Position numbers and translations under genes: made by a program | Source of the DNA: Acanthosepion esculentum | Taxonomy: Eukaryota > Mollusca > Cephalopoda > Sepiida > Sepiidae | Assembly: GCA_964036315.1 (NCBI GenBank) | Contig: OZ038496.1 | Location: 20,312,185-20,376,184 of the forward strand | Direction: 5' to 3' | DNA length: 64,000 nt | Shown here: positions 54,220-64,000 of the stretch, one piece after another | Numbering within the stretch: position 1 is the first letter of the stretch | Layout of the letters: the number at the start of each line of letters is the position of its first letter | Notes under the pieces: model-generated | What the model saw: only the letters and a program-made list of their open reading frames with translations | The model's database searches: none | What the model was told of the DNA's origin: nothing

Positions 54220-54975
54220 TATGTGTCATGTTTCTTCAATGATCATGGCTCTCCACAACTTCCTATTCTTTTTAGATCTTAGTATGGTTTGTCTTTTTGC
54301 TATCACACCCAGTCCCTGTTCTGCCAACCATTTACCCAAGCTTGTTAGGCAGGTTATTCACTGTTTCCCTCTGCTCCCCTTGCCTTCAATTTGCTTTTTT
54401 TTGAGTGTCAAATTTTTCAAGTTCTCTTTCCTCGTTGTGTGTTCTAGAAATTTCAATTCTATCTTTCTTATTCTAAGCTGAAGTGTGCTTTTTCTTTCCA
54501 TTTTCTCTAAAACTTCCTCATTACTCACATGTTCAGTCTATGGTACTCTCAGCATCCTTCTGTGGAACCATATTTCTGTTCCCTCCAATCTTCTCTTCTT
54601 CATATGTGAAAAGATTGTTCAGCATTCACTGCCATATAGGAGGACTGATATTTCATAACTTGAAATTTTCTTGTTTCTTAATACTTTGCTTAGCTTTTGG
54701 AAGACATCTTTCATATCCCAATGCACTTTCAGATTTCAGCATCACATTTTCCATCCCCTGTTAAAACACTATCTAAATGTTTAAATTTTCATAGTTGCTT
54801 GATTTTGACATCTCCAATTTGTAATTCACATCTTGGGTTGTTCCTTTATCTGTCAACCCTAAATTCTGCCTTCTGTCAATTGATGGTTAGTCCTTTCTTC
54901 TCACTTTCCTTTGCTACCTTTGATTCATACACTTGTTCTTATATCCTGATGGTAGAAGTTACCAGTAATTAGATA
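54220..54975 (-). pseudogene. RTE-like LINE, long 3' copy
   Basis: Antisense RTE: 'caatgatcatggctctccac', 'cattactcacatgttcagtc', 'ctcagcatccttctgtggaa', 'agcattcactgccatatag', 'aagcaa...ctgtcaattgatggttagtc'. On the minus strand the last part encodes GLTINZQK-like and GTTQDVNYKLEMSKS-like segments of the same ORF as 30830. The longest continuous RTE copy here. Plus frames of 95, 93 and 91 codons are shadows. Confidence 0.8.
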
Positions 54976-55939
54976 CCTAAACATTTGAAGTTGTAGGAAA
55001 CACTTTAACATGACTGTTTGACACACTAGTACTATCAGTACTTGTTAAAAATGATAGGTGATTTTTACTTAGAGTATTTGTGCACACACATTTTTTTCTT
55101 GAATTGACAGTTTCTTTTAGGGAAGTATCCTGTTCTTTTGTCTCCTCAGTATATCTTCAAATAAAATAAGACAATTTTTTTTTCTTGTTTTTATCCCTGA
55201 CATAAAACAATCCTCCTCCTACAAAAGTAAAATATAATGAAATATTGGCAATGTTTAACCTTCATGTCCACAAACAAATGGTGTGTCAAATGGATGGTTA
55301 TTCCCTTTGCACTGTTATTACTGTGTACACTTTTGATTCCCTCGGCGATGTTTATTTACAAGATTATAAAAATTTGTGAACCGAATGCAATGTGATATTT
55401 ATTATTTACCTTTTATGAAAATTTATTATTTACTGTTTTATAAAGAAATAAATTTATAAAAATTACAAAATTATAAAAATATATAAACCAGCTACAATGC
55501 AATTTTTACCATTTTATAAATAACTATGTAAACAAGTTTTTTATTCATAAATTGATAAAAATATCAATGACCTGTAAAACTAGAACATTTGAAAAAACAG
55601 GGTATTATCTATTTTGCTTTTTAAAACAATAAACATTGTTGAAGTAGTGAAAAGTAATAATAAGCAAATAACCATCATTTTGACACACTATTTCTTTTTG
55701 GGCATACTAACATTTGAATGGGTCATTTAATACAATCTATGATTTTCTATCAAATGAAGAAAAAAAACTCTTTAATTGTTGATATTCAAAAATCTTTATT
55801 AGAAATTAAATAAAACAGAAATTTACAACAGTGCATGTTAATTATTTTTCATGCCCTATCTCATTGATCACTTTCAAAATCAGAGAGTCATTGTGAATTT
55901 CATAATATTTTATAAGGCTTCATTAGATCTGCATATTGT
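54976..55939. other. No recognised feature
   Basis: AT-rich; nothing assignable. Confidence 0.4.
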
Positions 55940-56105
55940 TTTGTATTCAGAGATATCTTTCTCCTAGACAGGTTACCAACTACAGCTAGAGAGCCCAGTC
56001 TGCCTTGCTATTTAACCTGAAGCTGAAGTTAGGAAAAAGATGTGTTCATTCCTTTCCTAATGGTAATTGTATGAAAGTGAATGTAATGAACTTTTCTAGA
56101 ATTCA
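55940..56105 (-). mobile_element. tRNA-type SINE, central domain
   Basis: 'ctcctagacaggttaccaac', 'agagcccagtctgccttgct', 'atttaacctgaagctgaag' and 'gtgaatgtaatgaactt', i.e. the complement of the central domain. Confidence 0.65.
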
Positions 56106-56735
56106 AAATCTTCTTTTCAAAGTTAAGCATTAATTCTTGAAAAATAAATAAAGGCAACATCAATCATCATTTTAGTGTAAATCCTGAGCTTAACAATCAA
56201 GAAATAGTGAATTTAAGCCCCAAACTTCGTCATGTCTCAACTTGAATAAACATATAAAATCAGGTTATTTTTTCCCTCTTCTCTTACTTTCAACCTATTT
56301 TTACTTGCCTTTTTTTTTTTTTTTTTACTATTGAACCCGTTTATTGGCCATCTGGGAGAATGAGGCAAAAAATTTCTTTTCTACTTTGGCTTTTCCTAAT
56401 TCCAAGTAAAAGCATGTGGAGGACATGTGTTCTTCCTTTTCAACTTTCTTTCCACAAGTTCAGTTTTACTGATGACAATGATATGGTCGAAAATTTGGTG
56501 AAGAGGTTGCTATAGTTGACTTGGAGACTTAAATATTTGATCAAATGATTCAATGACAGCAAATGTCTCTTTTCATCTAGTACTAAACTAGTCATATTAA
56601 CTTAAATTAGTTATCCCTTAAATTGCATAGAAAATATTTAATCAAATGAAGTCAAATGGAAATAATTTGACTGATCATTTACATTTTAATAATTAAAACT
56701 GATTTGGTTGTTCTCAACAAGCAGAGGAATACCAA
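56106..56735. other. No recognised feature
   Basis: AT-rich; T tract at about 56311-56326. Confidence 0.4.
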
Positions 56736-56836
56736 GGTTTCAAAAAGCAATTCGAACCACAAATTCCTGATGGTATACAGCACATAGAAGAAGATGACTA
56801 CTCTAAACAATACATAGGCCACCTCCCTGATGAGTA
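56736..56836 (+). mobile_element. RTE-derived tandem unit, left part before the LTR
   Basis: 'cctgatggtatacagcacat', 'agaagaagatgactactct' and 'aatacataggccacctccct' match the units at 57890-58330. It stops where the LTR begins ('gatgagta' then 'tgtcagag'). Confidence 0.7.
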
Positions 56837-57199
56837 TGTCAGAGTTAACTCCTCCTTAATTGTCCAAATTGTCCACTAGGGGGCTCTCTCCCTACACTAT
56901 AAATACTGGGTGACTTCTGGCCTCGTTCTCTTTTCTTCAGGCCTTGTGCCACATCCTACCTTGCATGGAGGTGCAGTAAATTCTCTTTTTCATTTCTTCA
57001 TTTTCAGCGAACACATCCACAATGTAAGCTCTCATGGAAGAGTGCATCTTCCCATTTGTGGGAGATGCCATGAACATTATACACACATACACATATATAC
57101 GAAGATTCACCAAAATACAAACTCTTTACGTTCACATACAAACACAAATGTTAATGTCTATGTCCATTGTAAATTTTGTTGTTTAATACATATATTTGT

Positions 57200-57234
<35 letters not shown>

Positions 57235-57464
57235 TCTTGTTGGTTTTCTTTACACTTCTTTATGGTGGATTCAATCTCTGAGTCCACTATGTTCTTGTGG
57301 ACCTTACAGCAGGAATAAATTTGTGGGAGATGCCATGAACATTATACACACATACACATATATACGAAGATTCACCAAAATACAAACTCTTTACGTTCAC
57401 ATACAAACACAAATGTTAATGTCTATGTCCATTGTAAATTTTGTTGTTTAATACATATATTTGT

Positions 57465-57501
<37 letters not shown>

Positions 57502-57623
57502 TCTTGTTGGTTTTCTTTACACTTCTTTATGGTGGATTCAATCTCTGAGTCCACTATGTTCTTGTGGACCTTACAGCAGGAATAAACGCACGTGTTCCTA
57601 GATTAACAACATGTTCACCCACA
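56837..57623 (+). mobile_element. Probable gypsy-type LTR with internal duplication
   Basis: Starts 'tgtcagagttaac' and ends 'ttcacccaca', the TG...CA ends of an LTR. It has a TATA box ('ctataaatact', TATAAA at 56898-56903) and poly-A signals (AATAAA at 57314 and 57581). Copies 57054-57318 and 57319-57584 are a near-exact tandem duplication of about 265 bp, differing mainly in TA-run length. A primer-binding-site-like sequence follows. Without the duplication the LTR would be about 520 bp. The 123-codon plus frame is not a gene. Confidence 0.65.
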
Positions 57624-57646
57624 GATTGGTGACTTCCTGACATGAT
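57624..57646 (+). other. Candidate primer binding site
   Basis: 'gattggtgacttcctgacat' directly follows the LTR end. Gypsy-type elements commonly have TTGGTGAC... here, complementary to the 3' end of a tRNA. Two extra bases and transitions suggest decay. Confidence 0.5.
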
Positions 57647-57817
57647 TTTTTTTTTTATCTCCTGCTAACGGAAACACAAGACTGTATATATGTACAAAAC
57701 TCACATTTACACACACTTTTTAAATGAGAGCCAGTCAGGAAAAACATTGAAAAATTCCTACTACACACGCTGGACACTATTAATCCAAAAAAAACATTTA
57801 TACAGCAACAAAAATTA
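57647..57817 (+). mobile_element. Residual internal sequence of the LTR element
   Basis: About 170 bp between the binding site and the RTE-derived array; no gag or pol frame is visible and no second LTR follows. Confidence 0.4.
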
Positions 57818-58435
57818 TGTGTGAAAGGGTGGTGGAAACAGGGTTGGGAAAGATGGTAAAAACAAATCTTACTAAGAGCTAAAAAGGATAGGAAGTTGTG
57901 GTGAGCCATGATCACCCACATCCTGAAGATATATGGCACATAGAAGAAGAAGATTAGGCTAAATAATACATAGGCCCCCTACTTGATAAGTAGGTGTGGT
58001 AGAAACATGGGTGGGGGAAACGGTAAAAAGACAAATTTTACTTAGAGCTACAAAGGATAGGAAGATGTGGTGAGCCATGATCAACCACATCCTGAAGATA
58101 TATGGCACATAGAAGAAGATAGGCTAAATAATACATAGACCACCTACTTGATAAGTAGGTGTGGTAGAAACATGGGTGGGGGAAATGGTAAAAAGACAAA
58201 TCTTGCTTAGAGCTACAAAGAATAGGAAGATGTGAAGAACAATGATCACCCACATACTGAAGGTATACAGTATATAAAAGAATAAGACTAGGCTAAATGA
58301 TGCATAGGTCACCTACCTTATAAGAACGTGTGAATGGATGGTGGATACAAGAGACAGTGAAAAGACAAATGCTACTAGGATCTATAAAGCATCGGAAGTT
58401 GTGAAGAGCCATTATTGCCAGCATTGCCATAGTTA
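57818..58435 (+). repeat. Tandem array of RTE 3' ends (four units, 165-169 bp)
   Basis: 'ggaagttgtg' or 'ggaagatgtg' occurs at 57891, 58060, 58225 and 58394, giving periods of 169, 165 and 169 bases. Each unit carries 'aaaagacaaat-tta', 'agagctacaaagga', 'gagccatgatca', 'cctgaagatatatggcac', 'agaagaagat' and 'taaataatacatag'. This is the last part of the RTE ORF plus its tail. Frames of 94, 71 and 62 codons on the minus strand are antisense. Confidence 0.9.
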
Positions 58436-58884
58436 CATTACCTTATTACATACCATTGAATTATGTGATACTTGTCTGTGAATGTCTGTCAGATTTTGCT
58501 TACAATTCTTTTGGTTAATATCATGTGAATGAGTTTGTCAGGCATTGGGAGAACTTAATGCAGGGGCTTAGTTGAATACTGTTATCAATTTGTTCATAAT
58601 TTGATTCTGTTGTCAGTGATTGATAACTATAAAATTTTGCTTTCTATGTTATTGCCAGCTGGCTCTTCCTTGGTAAATATCATATCAGGCAATAGATCTT
58701 TATTAATTTTTGTAGCATAGATGAGCTAAATTCTAGCAAGAAATATCTTGAAAACCACAAATATAAACCACAAACAGTTTAGCTTGAAACCATACAATAA
58801 GAACTCACAAATAGGACATTTTATCTTATTTTCTCATGAATTATCACTTTATACAGAAGATTTAATGAATTATAATTTTTTTTA
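58436..58884. other. No recognised feature
   Basis: AT-rich. Confidence 0.4.
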
Positions 58885-59645
58885 TGTGCCATTTGCCTTC
58901 AGGATGTTAGTGATTATGACTCTCCACAACTTCATGTCTTTTATTACTCTGAATAACTTTTGACTCTTTGACCCTTTACCATCCTTCTTTATCCTGTCAT
59001 CCATTCATACAAACTTGTCAGTTCCTCCCATATATGTTGCAGGTTTTCCCTCTTACTTTCAATATGTCCTGTGAGTGTTAAATTCTCCAAGCCGTTTTTA
59101 TCATTACACATCTCAAGACATTTCTGATTATAAATATCAACTTTCTTATTGTTTTTGTTTGCCTTAAAATTTCCTCATTACTCATATATTCTGTTTGTGA
59201 TATTTTCAGCCTTCATCAGTAGAACCACCTCTCAAATCTCTTCATCTTTGATGAGATTGTCCAACATTCACTATCATATAGGAGATTAGATATTACATAG
59301 TACTTCAACACACTTTTCTTTGTTTCAAATAGCATTTTCTTATTTCTTAATACTTGGCTTAGTTTATTGAAGGCAGCTTTCATGGTATTTTCAGCTTTTA
59401 TCAACAGAATCACTACTCACACATGACCAGTCTTTTCTTCATCTTTTAGGAGATTGTTCAGCATTTCCTGTCATATAAGAGATTAGATATTACATAGAAG
59501 TTCAGCAAACTTTTCTTTGTTTCAAGTGGCATTTTCTTATTTCTTAATACTTGGGTTACTTTCTTGAAGGCATCTTTCATTATTCCTATACTCCTTTGTA
59601 TTTCTGTGCCAGATTTTTTATCATCTGTTACTACACTATCCAGAC
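58885..59645 (-). pseudogene. RTE-like LINE, with internal duplication
   Basis: Minus frames read GTEIQRSIGIMKDAFKKVTQ, VLRNKKMPLETKKSLLNFYV and ISNLLYDRKC, then again VLRNKKMLFETKKSVLKYYV and ISNLLYDSECWTISSKMKR. So the segment VLRNKKM...ISNLLY is present twice (59458-59600 and 59230-59395). Further 3', the untranslated end follows to 58885. The hAT MITE lies at its 5' side. Confidence 0.85.
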
Positions 59646-59857
59646 CAGTGTTTCTCAACCTTTTTAAGCAATGGCACACCTAGGAGCAAATTAAAATATC
59701 ACAGCATACTTAGCAAAATTTTTAAAGGGTATTTTCAAAAATGAATATTAAAACAATCTAAAATAACATAATCAAAGAATAGTGAAAAGAAGTATTTGAA
59801 AAAAAAGTTGAATACTTATTCATTTATTCAAATACTAATGCTGTACCATTACTACTT

Positions 59858-59890
<33 letters not shown>

Positions 59891-59954
59891 CATATGCAGT
59901 GACAATATTTCATGGCACAGTAGTGTACCACAGCATGGAGGTTGAGAATCACTG
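59646..59954. mobile_element. 309-bp hAT-type MITE with 8-bp target duplication
   Basis: Terminal inverted repeats 'cagtgtttctcaacct' and 'gaggttgagaatcactg' flank the element, and the identical 8-mer 'atccagac' stands on both sides (59638-59645 and 59955-59962). An 8-bp duplication and CAGTG...CACTG ends are hallmarks of hAT elements. CA and TA tracts expand its interior. It split an RTE copy. Confidence 0.95.
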
Positions 59955-59962
59955 ATCCAGAC

Positions 59963-60394
59963 AGTTAAGTGTGCAAAAACTGTTCCTAGAATCCTCTGTT
60001 TTGAAAGCTAGAGAGTGAATGTACAATAAAAGTACAAACCTAATGTTTTAAATTTTTTCTTGGAACCACTTTTCAACTTGAATTGATCAATATAAAGGCT
60101 CCAACTGGAAATGTGTCCATACTTATCAAGTTGTAAGTATATCTTTGATTTGTTAAATGAATAACAGCTGGCAATAAATGTTTTTTTAATGATAAAGTTA
60201 TTTTAAATTTAATGATAACATTATTAAATTTAAGTAAATAAACATAGCAGTTATTAAAAAACTAAATGTCTGTTTTTGTTAGTCCTGTATAATATGAGAA
60301 GTATGATTTTGATATGATTTAAAACTAAGGCATTAACCCCTTGAGATTCATTTGAAATATTTTAAAAACAAAATTTTAGGTTTCGTACTTTTGA
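59963..60394. other. No recognised feature
   Basis: AT-rich; may include the remaining 5' end of the RTE copy for a short distance. Confidence 0.35.
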
Positions 60395-60580
60395 ATGAGT
60401 GTGTGCTTACAACCTGCAAAGAAATGCTTGTCTTTTGTTTTAACACTGAAAAATGACCTGGATGTGTTTTTTGCTGTAGGAAGTGGTAAAAGCATTTCTA
60501 GAAAGTTACTCCCTGTATATTTTTCACAAATTCTAAAAAGTAATTTCTTTATCGTAAATATTTTTCTTATAAGAATATAG
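60395..60580 (+). pseudogene. Possible RecQ-like helicase fragment
   Basis: The frame reads LQPAKKCLSFVLTLKNDLDV, FFAVGSGKSISRKLLPVYFS and QIL. GSGKS is a Walker A-type motif, and the layout LRPEQ-x-LL-gkDvf-(LPT)GsGKS-x-LLP is that of RecQ-family helicase genes, which are expanded in many invertebrates. The LPT before GSGKS is lost. After about 60545 the similarity ends. It could be a retrocopy fragment or chance. Confidence 0.35.
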
Positions 60581-60667
60581 AATTCTAAGGTGTGCGCTGT
60601 TGTTTTTTTGTTATTTTTAGAATCAGGTAGGGTTTATAACAAACCTTAAGGACTTTTAAACTTTTAC

Positions 60668-60740
60668 TTCTGTTGAGTGTTTGAAGACCATTTTTTTCTT
60701 TTCAAATTAGTCACTTTGAGTTGGTTTCTTGGCATCTGCA
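60668..60740 (-). other. Small open frame after a splice-acceptor-like site
   Basis: On the minus strand a T-run and 'gcag' precede ATG at about 60738, reading MPRNQLKVTNLKRKKWSSNT then QQK and stop. The start is loosely like the DNA-binding end of pogo-type transposases. It is too short to assign. Confidence 0.15.
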
Positions 60741-61149
60741 AAAAAAAATAATTTTCTTGAGGTTGCCTCAACACAAAACCAAATACTAAGATGAAAGACA
60801 GTGATAATCCCTCCTATGAGGTTGGAATGATTTTTTTTTTTGTGAAGGATACGCCTAACACTGCTGCCTTTCTTCACAAGGTAATTAATAGCTACAAATG
60901 CACACATGTACTTAAGGTATACATATACATTTACATTTGAGCATGCCTTGAAGTTAAAATATTTGTGTTTCCTCTGACTACCAGTGGTCAGTATTCAAAT
61001 CTAGGGATTTAACCTGTTGGCTTTGCATGCAAGCCAGATTTATCTGTTTGGAAATTTGACATATATACAATCTTCTTTCACTTATTTTCTTCCCATTTGA
61101 CCTTGTGCCAACATAAACCAATCTGAAATAAACTAATATGTTTTCTGTA

Positions 61150-61300
61150 TCATTTTTTAAGTAATCCAAATCCAGGGACTTCTCACACCTGGTGAAGGAA
61201 TCACTCCCTGACTGACCATGTTTTCAGGGGTGTACCAGGGTCTTCTCACTCCTGTTGAAGGAACCACTCCCTGATTGACCATGTCTTAAAGGGTGTATCC
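61150..61300 (+). repeat. Tandem duplication of about 60 bp
   Basis: 'gggacttctcacacctggtg' with 'cactccctgactgaccatgt' is repeated as 'gggtcttctcactcctgttg' with 'cactccctgattgaccatgt'. Confidence 0.85.
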
Positions 61301-61942
61301 ATACTCACCATGACTGGTGAATTGTGGGTCGGTGAGGCTATTTAACCCATAGTTGGAAGTTTGGGTTTTCAGAGTTGTCCTCCTCCTCCTCCTAAAACAG
61401 TTGCCACCCAAGGCAAAAATCTCTGTTTCTGACATTATTAAAGCTAAATTTTTCTTGTTTTCTTCTTGCTAATGTTTTTAGTTTGTTGTTTACGGCTTAA
61501 CTAAAACACGCAAAACCAACATACCCATCAGACCCATTGGGTCCGGTATTAACAGTGTGCCCCATAAATTAGCTAGAGCCATTGCAAAAGTCCTAAGTCT
61601 GTTCCTAGGAACCACCAAAACAACAGATGTCAAACACTCTGGGGAGTTCTATGATTTCCATCAACATTTTTGTGATTTCCAAAGTTTTGTTCTCATCATT
61701 CTCATTTTGCAATATCTTGTTTCTCTTTTGAGATTATATCTTTCTTGCAACACATGCTAATCTTTAAATATTGGAAATTAAAAATGAATACAATAACTAT
61801 ATTATCATATATATTTATTTGCAATATGATAGACAGCCCTCAAGTTAAAAAATAAATTCTAAAACCAACAGATAAGTTATTGCATTTCTAATGAAACAGG
61901 TAAGCTAAAACTAGAAAATATAAGTGTATTCTAAAAGATTTT
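61301..61942. other. Mostly unassigned
   Basis: 61330-61425 has scraps like the SINE centre ('ttaacccatagttgg', 'cagttgccacccaaggc'), out of the normal order. The 67-codon frame at 61557 has no recognised domain. Confidence 0.3.
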
Positions 61943-61947
61943 CTCTT

Positions 61948-61986
<39 letters not shown>
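61943..61986. repeat. (CT)n-(TA)n microsatellite
   Basis: CT units followed by TA. Confidence 0.95.
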
Positions 61987-61987
<1 letters not shown>

Positions 61988-61989
61988 CA

Positions 61990-62460
61990 CACACATAAGT
62001 CTTTTTGTATGGTGAAATAGTAAATTTGTTATTATTTGTGTTTATCAATATGTCAAGGAAGGGAATTTTATGATTGAGTTCATATGTGAATTTAAGGACA
62101 GATTATTTTGGAAACGTTTTTGAAGTTGAAGTATTTCATCTGTATTTTTAACTAAAATAAAGGATACCATCAACATATCTTAGATCATATTTTGAGGTTT
62201 GACATGTAGAAATTACTAATATAGGACCCAGTACTGAACCCATGGAGACGCCATCATGTTGTATATATATATATAATATATATATATATTATTACTATGA
62301 TCTAAGAAAGGGACTTCAGTAGTACAAACTAATAGTAGTTTCCGTAATATATTTGGATTAATTTTAAGTGGGGGTAAAGATGAGTTACTGTATATATTCC
62401 TTATAATTATGTCAATAGTTTCACTAACAGGGACATTGGTAAATAAAAATTTGTTTTTTT
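61990..62460 (-). pseudogene. Penelope-like reverse transcriptase fragment
   Basis: On the minus strand, 62455-62290 reads LFTNVPVSETIDIIIRNIYS then LLVCTTEVPF, and after a TA tract (62264-62289) DGVSMGSVLGPILV, YVDG, LKFTYELNHKIPFLDILI and NKFTISPYKKT follow. SLFTNVP, GVSMGSPLGP, YVDD and FLDVLI are successive reverse transcriptase landmarks of Penelope-like elements. The YVDD catalytic Asp is Gly here. Several stops and the TA insertion kill it. It lies opposite in strand to the nuclease fragments at 4120 and 46083. Confidence 0.85.
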
Positions 62461-62464
62461 GTTT

Positions 62465-62481
62465 TTTGTATTTTTATATAT

Positions 62482-62528
<47 letters not shown>

Positions 62529-62530
62529 GG
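62465..62530. repeat. (TA)n microsatellite
   Basis: Interrupted TA tract next to the reverse transcriptase remnant. Confidence 0.93.
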
Positions 62531-62653
62531 CGGGAAACTTTCTTTCAAACATGGTTCATTGAATATTACTTTGTGTTCACTTAAGATTTCTCTGCCAAGT
62601 TTTTCTTCTTTTGCTCACAGTCTTCTGGCTATAAAAATTGAGGAATAATAAAT

Positions 62654-62701
62654 ATCTATCTATCTATCTATCTATCTATCTAGACAGACAGACAGACAGA
62701 T
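62654..62701. repeat. (TATC)n-(GACA)n microsatellite
   Basis: About seven TATC and five GACA units. Confidence 0.95.
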
Positions 62702-62814
62702 GATGTGTGTTTCCATGTGTGATGTATATTTTGTATTGCATATGACAAAGAAAAGATGAAATTGGTCAGAAATCTTTCATCTATTTTTCTTGATATCATG
62801 AGACCTTCAAAAGG

Positions 62815-62975
62815 AAAAACATTGAGTAACCTACCTAACAATTTTATGCAAATGAATGGCAAACCAAGAAAAAAGCGTGATGCTAAAGTCTCAAACATTG
62901 CTGAGAACTATAAAGGATAAGTTGTGGGGAACCATCATCATCCGCCCATGAAGTACATGGCATGTAAACAAAGAT
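62815..62975 (+). mobile_element. RTE-like LINE 3' end
   Basis: 'gtaacctacctaacaatttt', 'gaactataaaggataagttg' and 'tggggaaccatcatcatccg' then 'gtacatggcatgtaaacaa'. Diverged plus-strand copy. Confidence 0.65.
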
Positions 62976-63376
62976 CATGTGACCATATTAGTTTTGGTCA
63001 TTGGGAAGAGCCAAAAAGACTAAACATGATATTATTTTAACTCAGCAGTAACAGAGATAACAGTCCAGCTGACCTGTACATGACATCCTCATTATAGACC
63101 AATAAAGATTGATTGATTGTTTTTACGGCATATCAAAACCTTCTGGGTCATTTAATGCCAAAATCATTTTTGTGTTAAAGGTTAAAGAGCAAAATTAATA
63201 AATGGATAAAAATATTTGTTTCATTAAGAGAGTAAAAAGTATTTGGTTATTTAGATTATTGGGTAAACTGTATATTCAGAATTTTTTAATATAGGAATCT
63301 GTATAAATTTGAGTAATTATTGCATTTAAAAAAAATTAACTTTTCACTGATGCTGAAATAGTTTTAGTGTTGAAAG

Positions 63377-63380
<4 letters not shown>
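62976..63380. other. Unassigned; possible SINE tail at 63100-63175
   Basis: 'gattgattgtttttacggca' and 'tatcaaaaccttctgggtca' weakly parallel the SINE tail 'gttttctatggcttatcaac...'. A TA tract follows (63381-63407). Confidence 0.3.
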
Positions 63381-63407
<27 letters not shown>

Positions 63408-63539
63408 AACAGACCAATTTAAGGTTCCATGTAATAAATTATTTCACCACAGCCCTTTTAAAGGACCACGGATCATCATATATATATATTAAAATAATAA
63501 GAACAGTAAGATTTACAATCCAGTATTCTTAGTAATTAT

Positions 63540-63910
63540 TTTTATTTTTTAAGAACAGTGCTCGATACAAAACTGTAGAGCATAATATTACAATTATTTC
63601 CTATTTTCTAAAATAGCAATTTCTTAAAATAGAAAATAATTATAATATATAGTGAATAAAATTTTTGTATAAAAATTGTATAAACTGGATATTTTGAAAC
63701 TTCAAATATAAGAATTTGTATATATTGTATATTGCGTATATAGAAATTTGAATGATTGAGGATATTTTGTATATACATTAATAAAAGTTATGCTATATTT
63801 ATGAGTTAAAGTGTTTGATATCAGGGATAGAGTATATGTAAATATCAGTGGACAGTGATGTCGACACCCAGCAATGACAATCTATTTCATGCTTAAACAC
63901 AGGATTGTGT
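63540..63910 (+). repeat. Family G copies
   Basis: 'aacagtgctcgatacaaaac' with a short foldback (63588-63650), then 'gtgtttgatatcagggatag' (63805) and 'cagcaatgacaatctatttc' (63870). The order parallels 36045-36160. 63893-63935 has an imperfect hairpin around 'ttaaacacaggattgtgttt'. Confidence 0.55.
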
Positions 63911-63956
63911 TTAAGCCTGAAACAGCTGCATTTAAGTATAAAACAGACTTTCTATT

Positions 63957-63998
63957 TATGTGTGTGTGTGTGTGTGTATACATATATATATATATAAG
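63957..63998. repeat. (GT)n-(TA)n microsatellite at the window edge
   Basis: GT units followed by TA units, running to the end of the window. Confidence 0.93.
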
Positions 63999-64000
63999 AT

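Noticed and set aside
54194..54972. Three consecutive plus frames resembling a membrane protein
   Set aside because: All lie antisense to one RTE copy on the minus strand.
57818..58435. CRISPR-like array
   Set aside because: Units of 165-169 bp without short constant repeats and unique spacers; they are RTE-derived and the genome is eukaryotic.

Overview
The window is about 64 kb of AT-rich, intron-like or intergenic DNA from an animal nuclear genome. There is no operon structure, no ribosome binding sites, no continuous long open frame, and most open frames lie inside TA or CA runs. It carries dozens of simple-sequence tracts and a dense, nested set of decayed transposable elements. The mix points to a mollusc, most likely a coleoid cephalopod such as an octopus, squid or cuttlefish: RTE-like and jockey/CR1-like LINEs, Penelope-like elements, tRNA- and 5S-rRNA-derived SINEs, mariner/Tc1 and hAT relics, and very many (TA)n and (CA)n runs. 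That placement is an inference from composition and repeat style; no gene proves it.

Layout. 0-10 kb: RTE tails, SINE cores, a Tc1-type MITE (3329-3668), a Penelope-like GIY-YIG domain (about 4120-4541) and a GC-rich insert splitting a SINE (4843-5050). 10-20 kb: SINE and RTE fragments, mostly on the minus strand. 20-28 kb: a SINE with a 5S rRNA-like head, many jockey/CR1-like LINE 3' ends, a 114-bp tandem array (24769-25212) and a mariner transposase fragment. 28-29 kb: the best candidate for a host coding exon (minus strand, 28039-28188). 29-36 kb: clustered RTE reverse-transcriptase remnants, a mariner transposase 3' end abutting a tRNA-type SINE, and TA-rich satellites. 36-50 kb: foldback elements, minisatellites, a mariner MITE, a second Penelope GIY-YIG end and a DDE-transposon relic with long inverted repeats. 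50-64 kb: a second 5S-headed SINE, a probable gypsy-type LTR with a duplicated interior set inside an RTE-derived tandem array, an 8-bp-TSD hAT MITE inside an RTE copy, a possible RecQ-like helicase fragment and a Penelope reverse-transcriptase relic.

No element looks autonomous: all coding remnants carry stops, frameshifts or truncations. The recognisable biology is therefore a record of retrotransposition and transposition, with nested insertions that give relative ages, rather than genes working together. I found no functional RNA gene, CRISPR array or complete host gene. Boundaries of diverged repeats are approximate (tens of bases) because they were set by eye from repeated motifs within the window.
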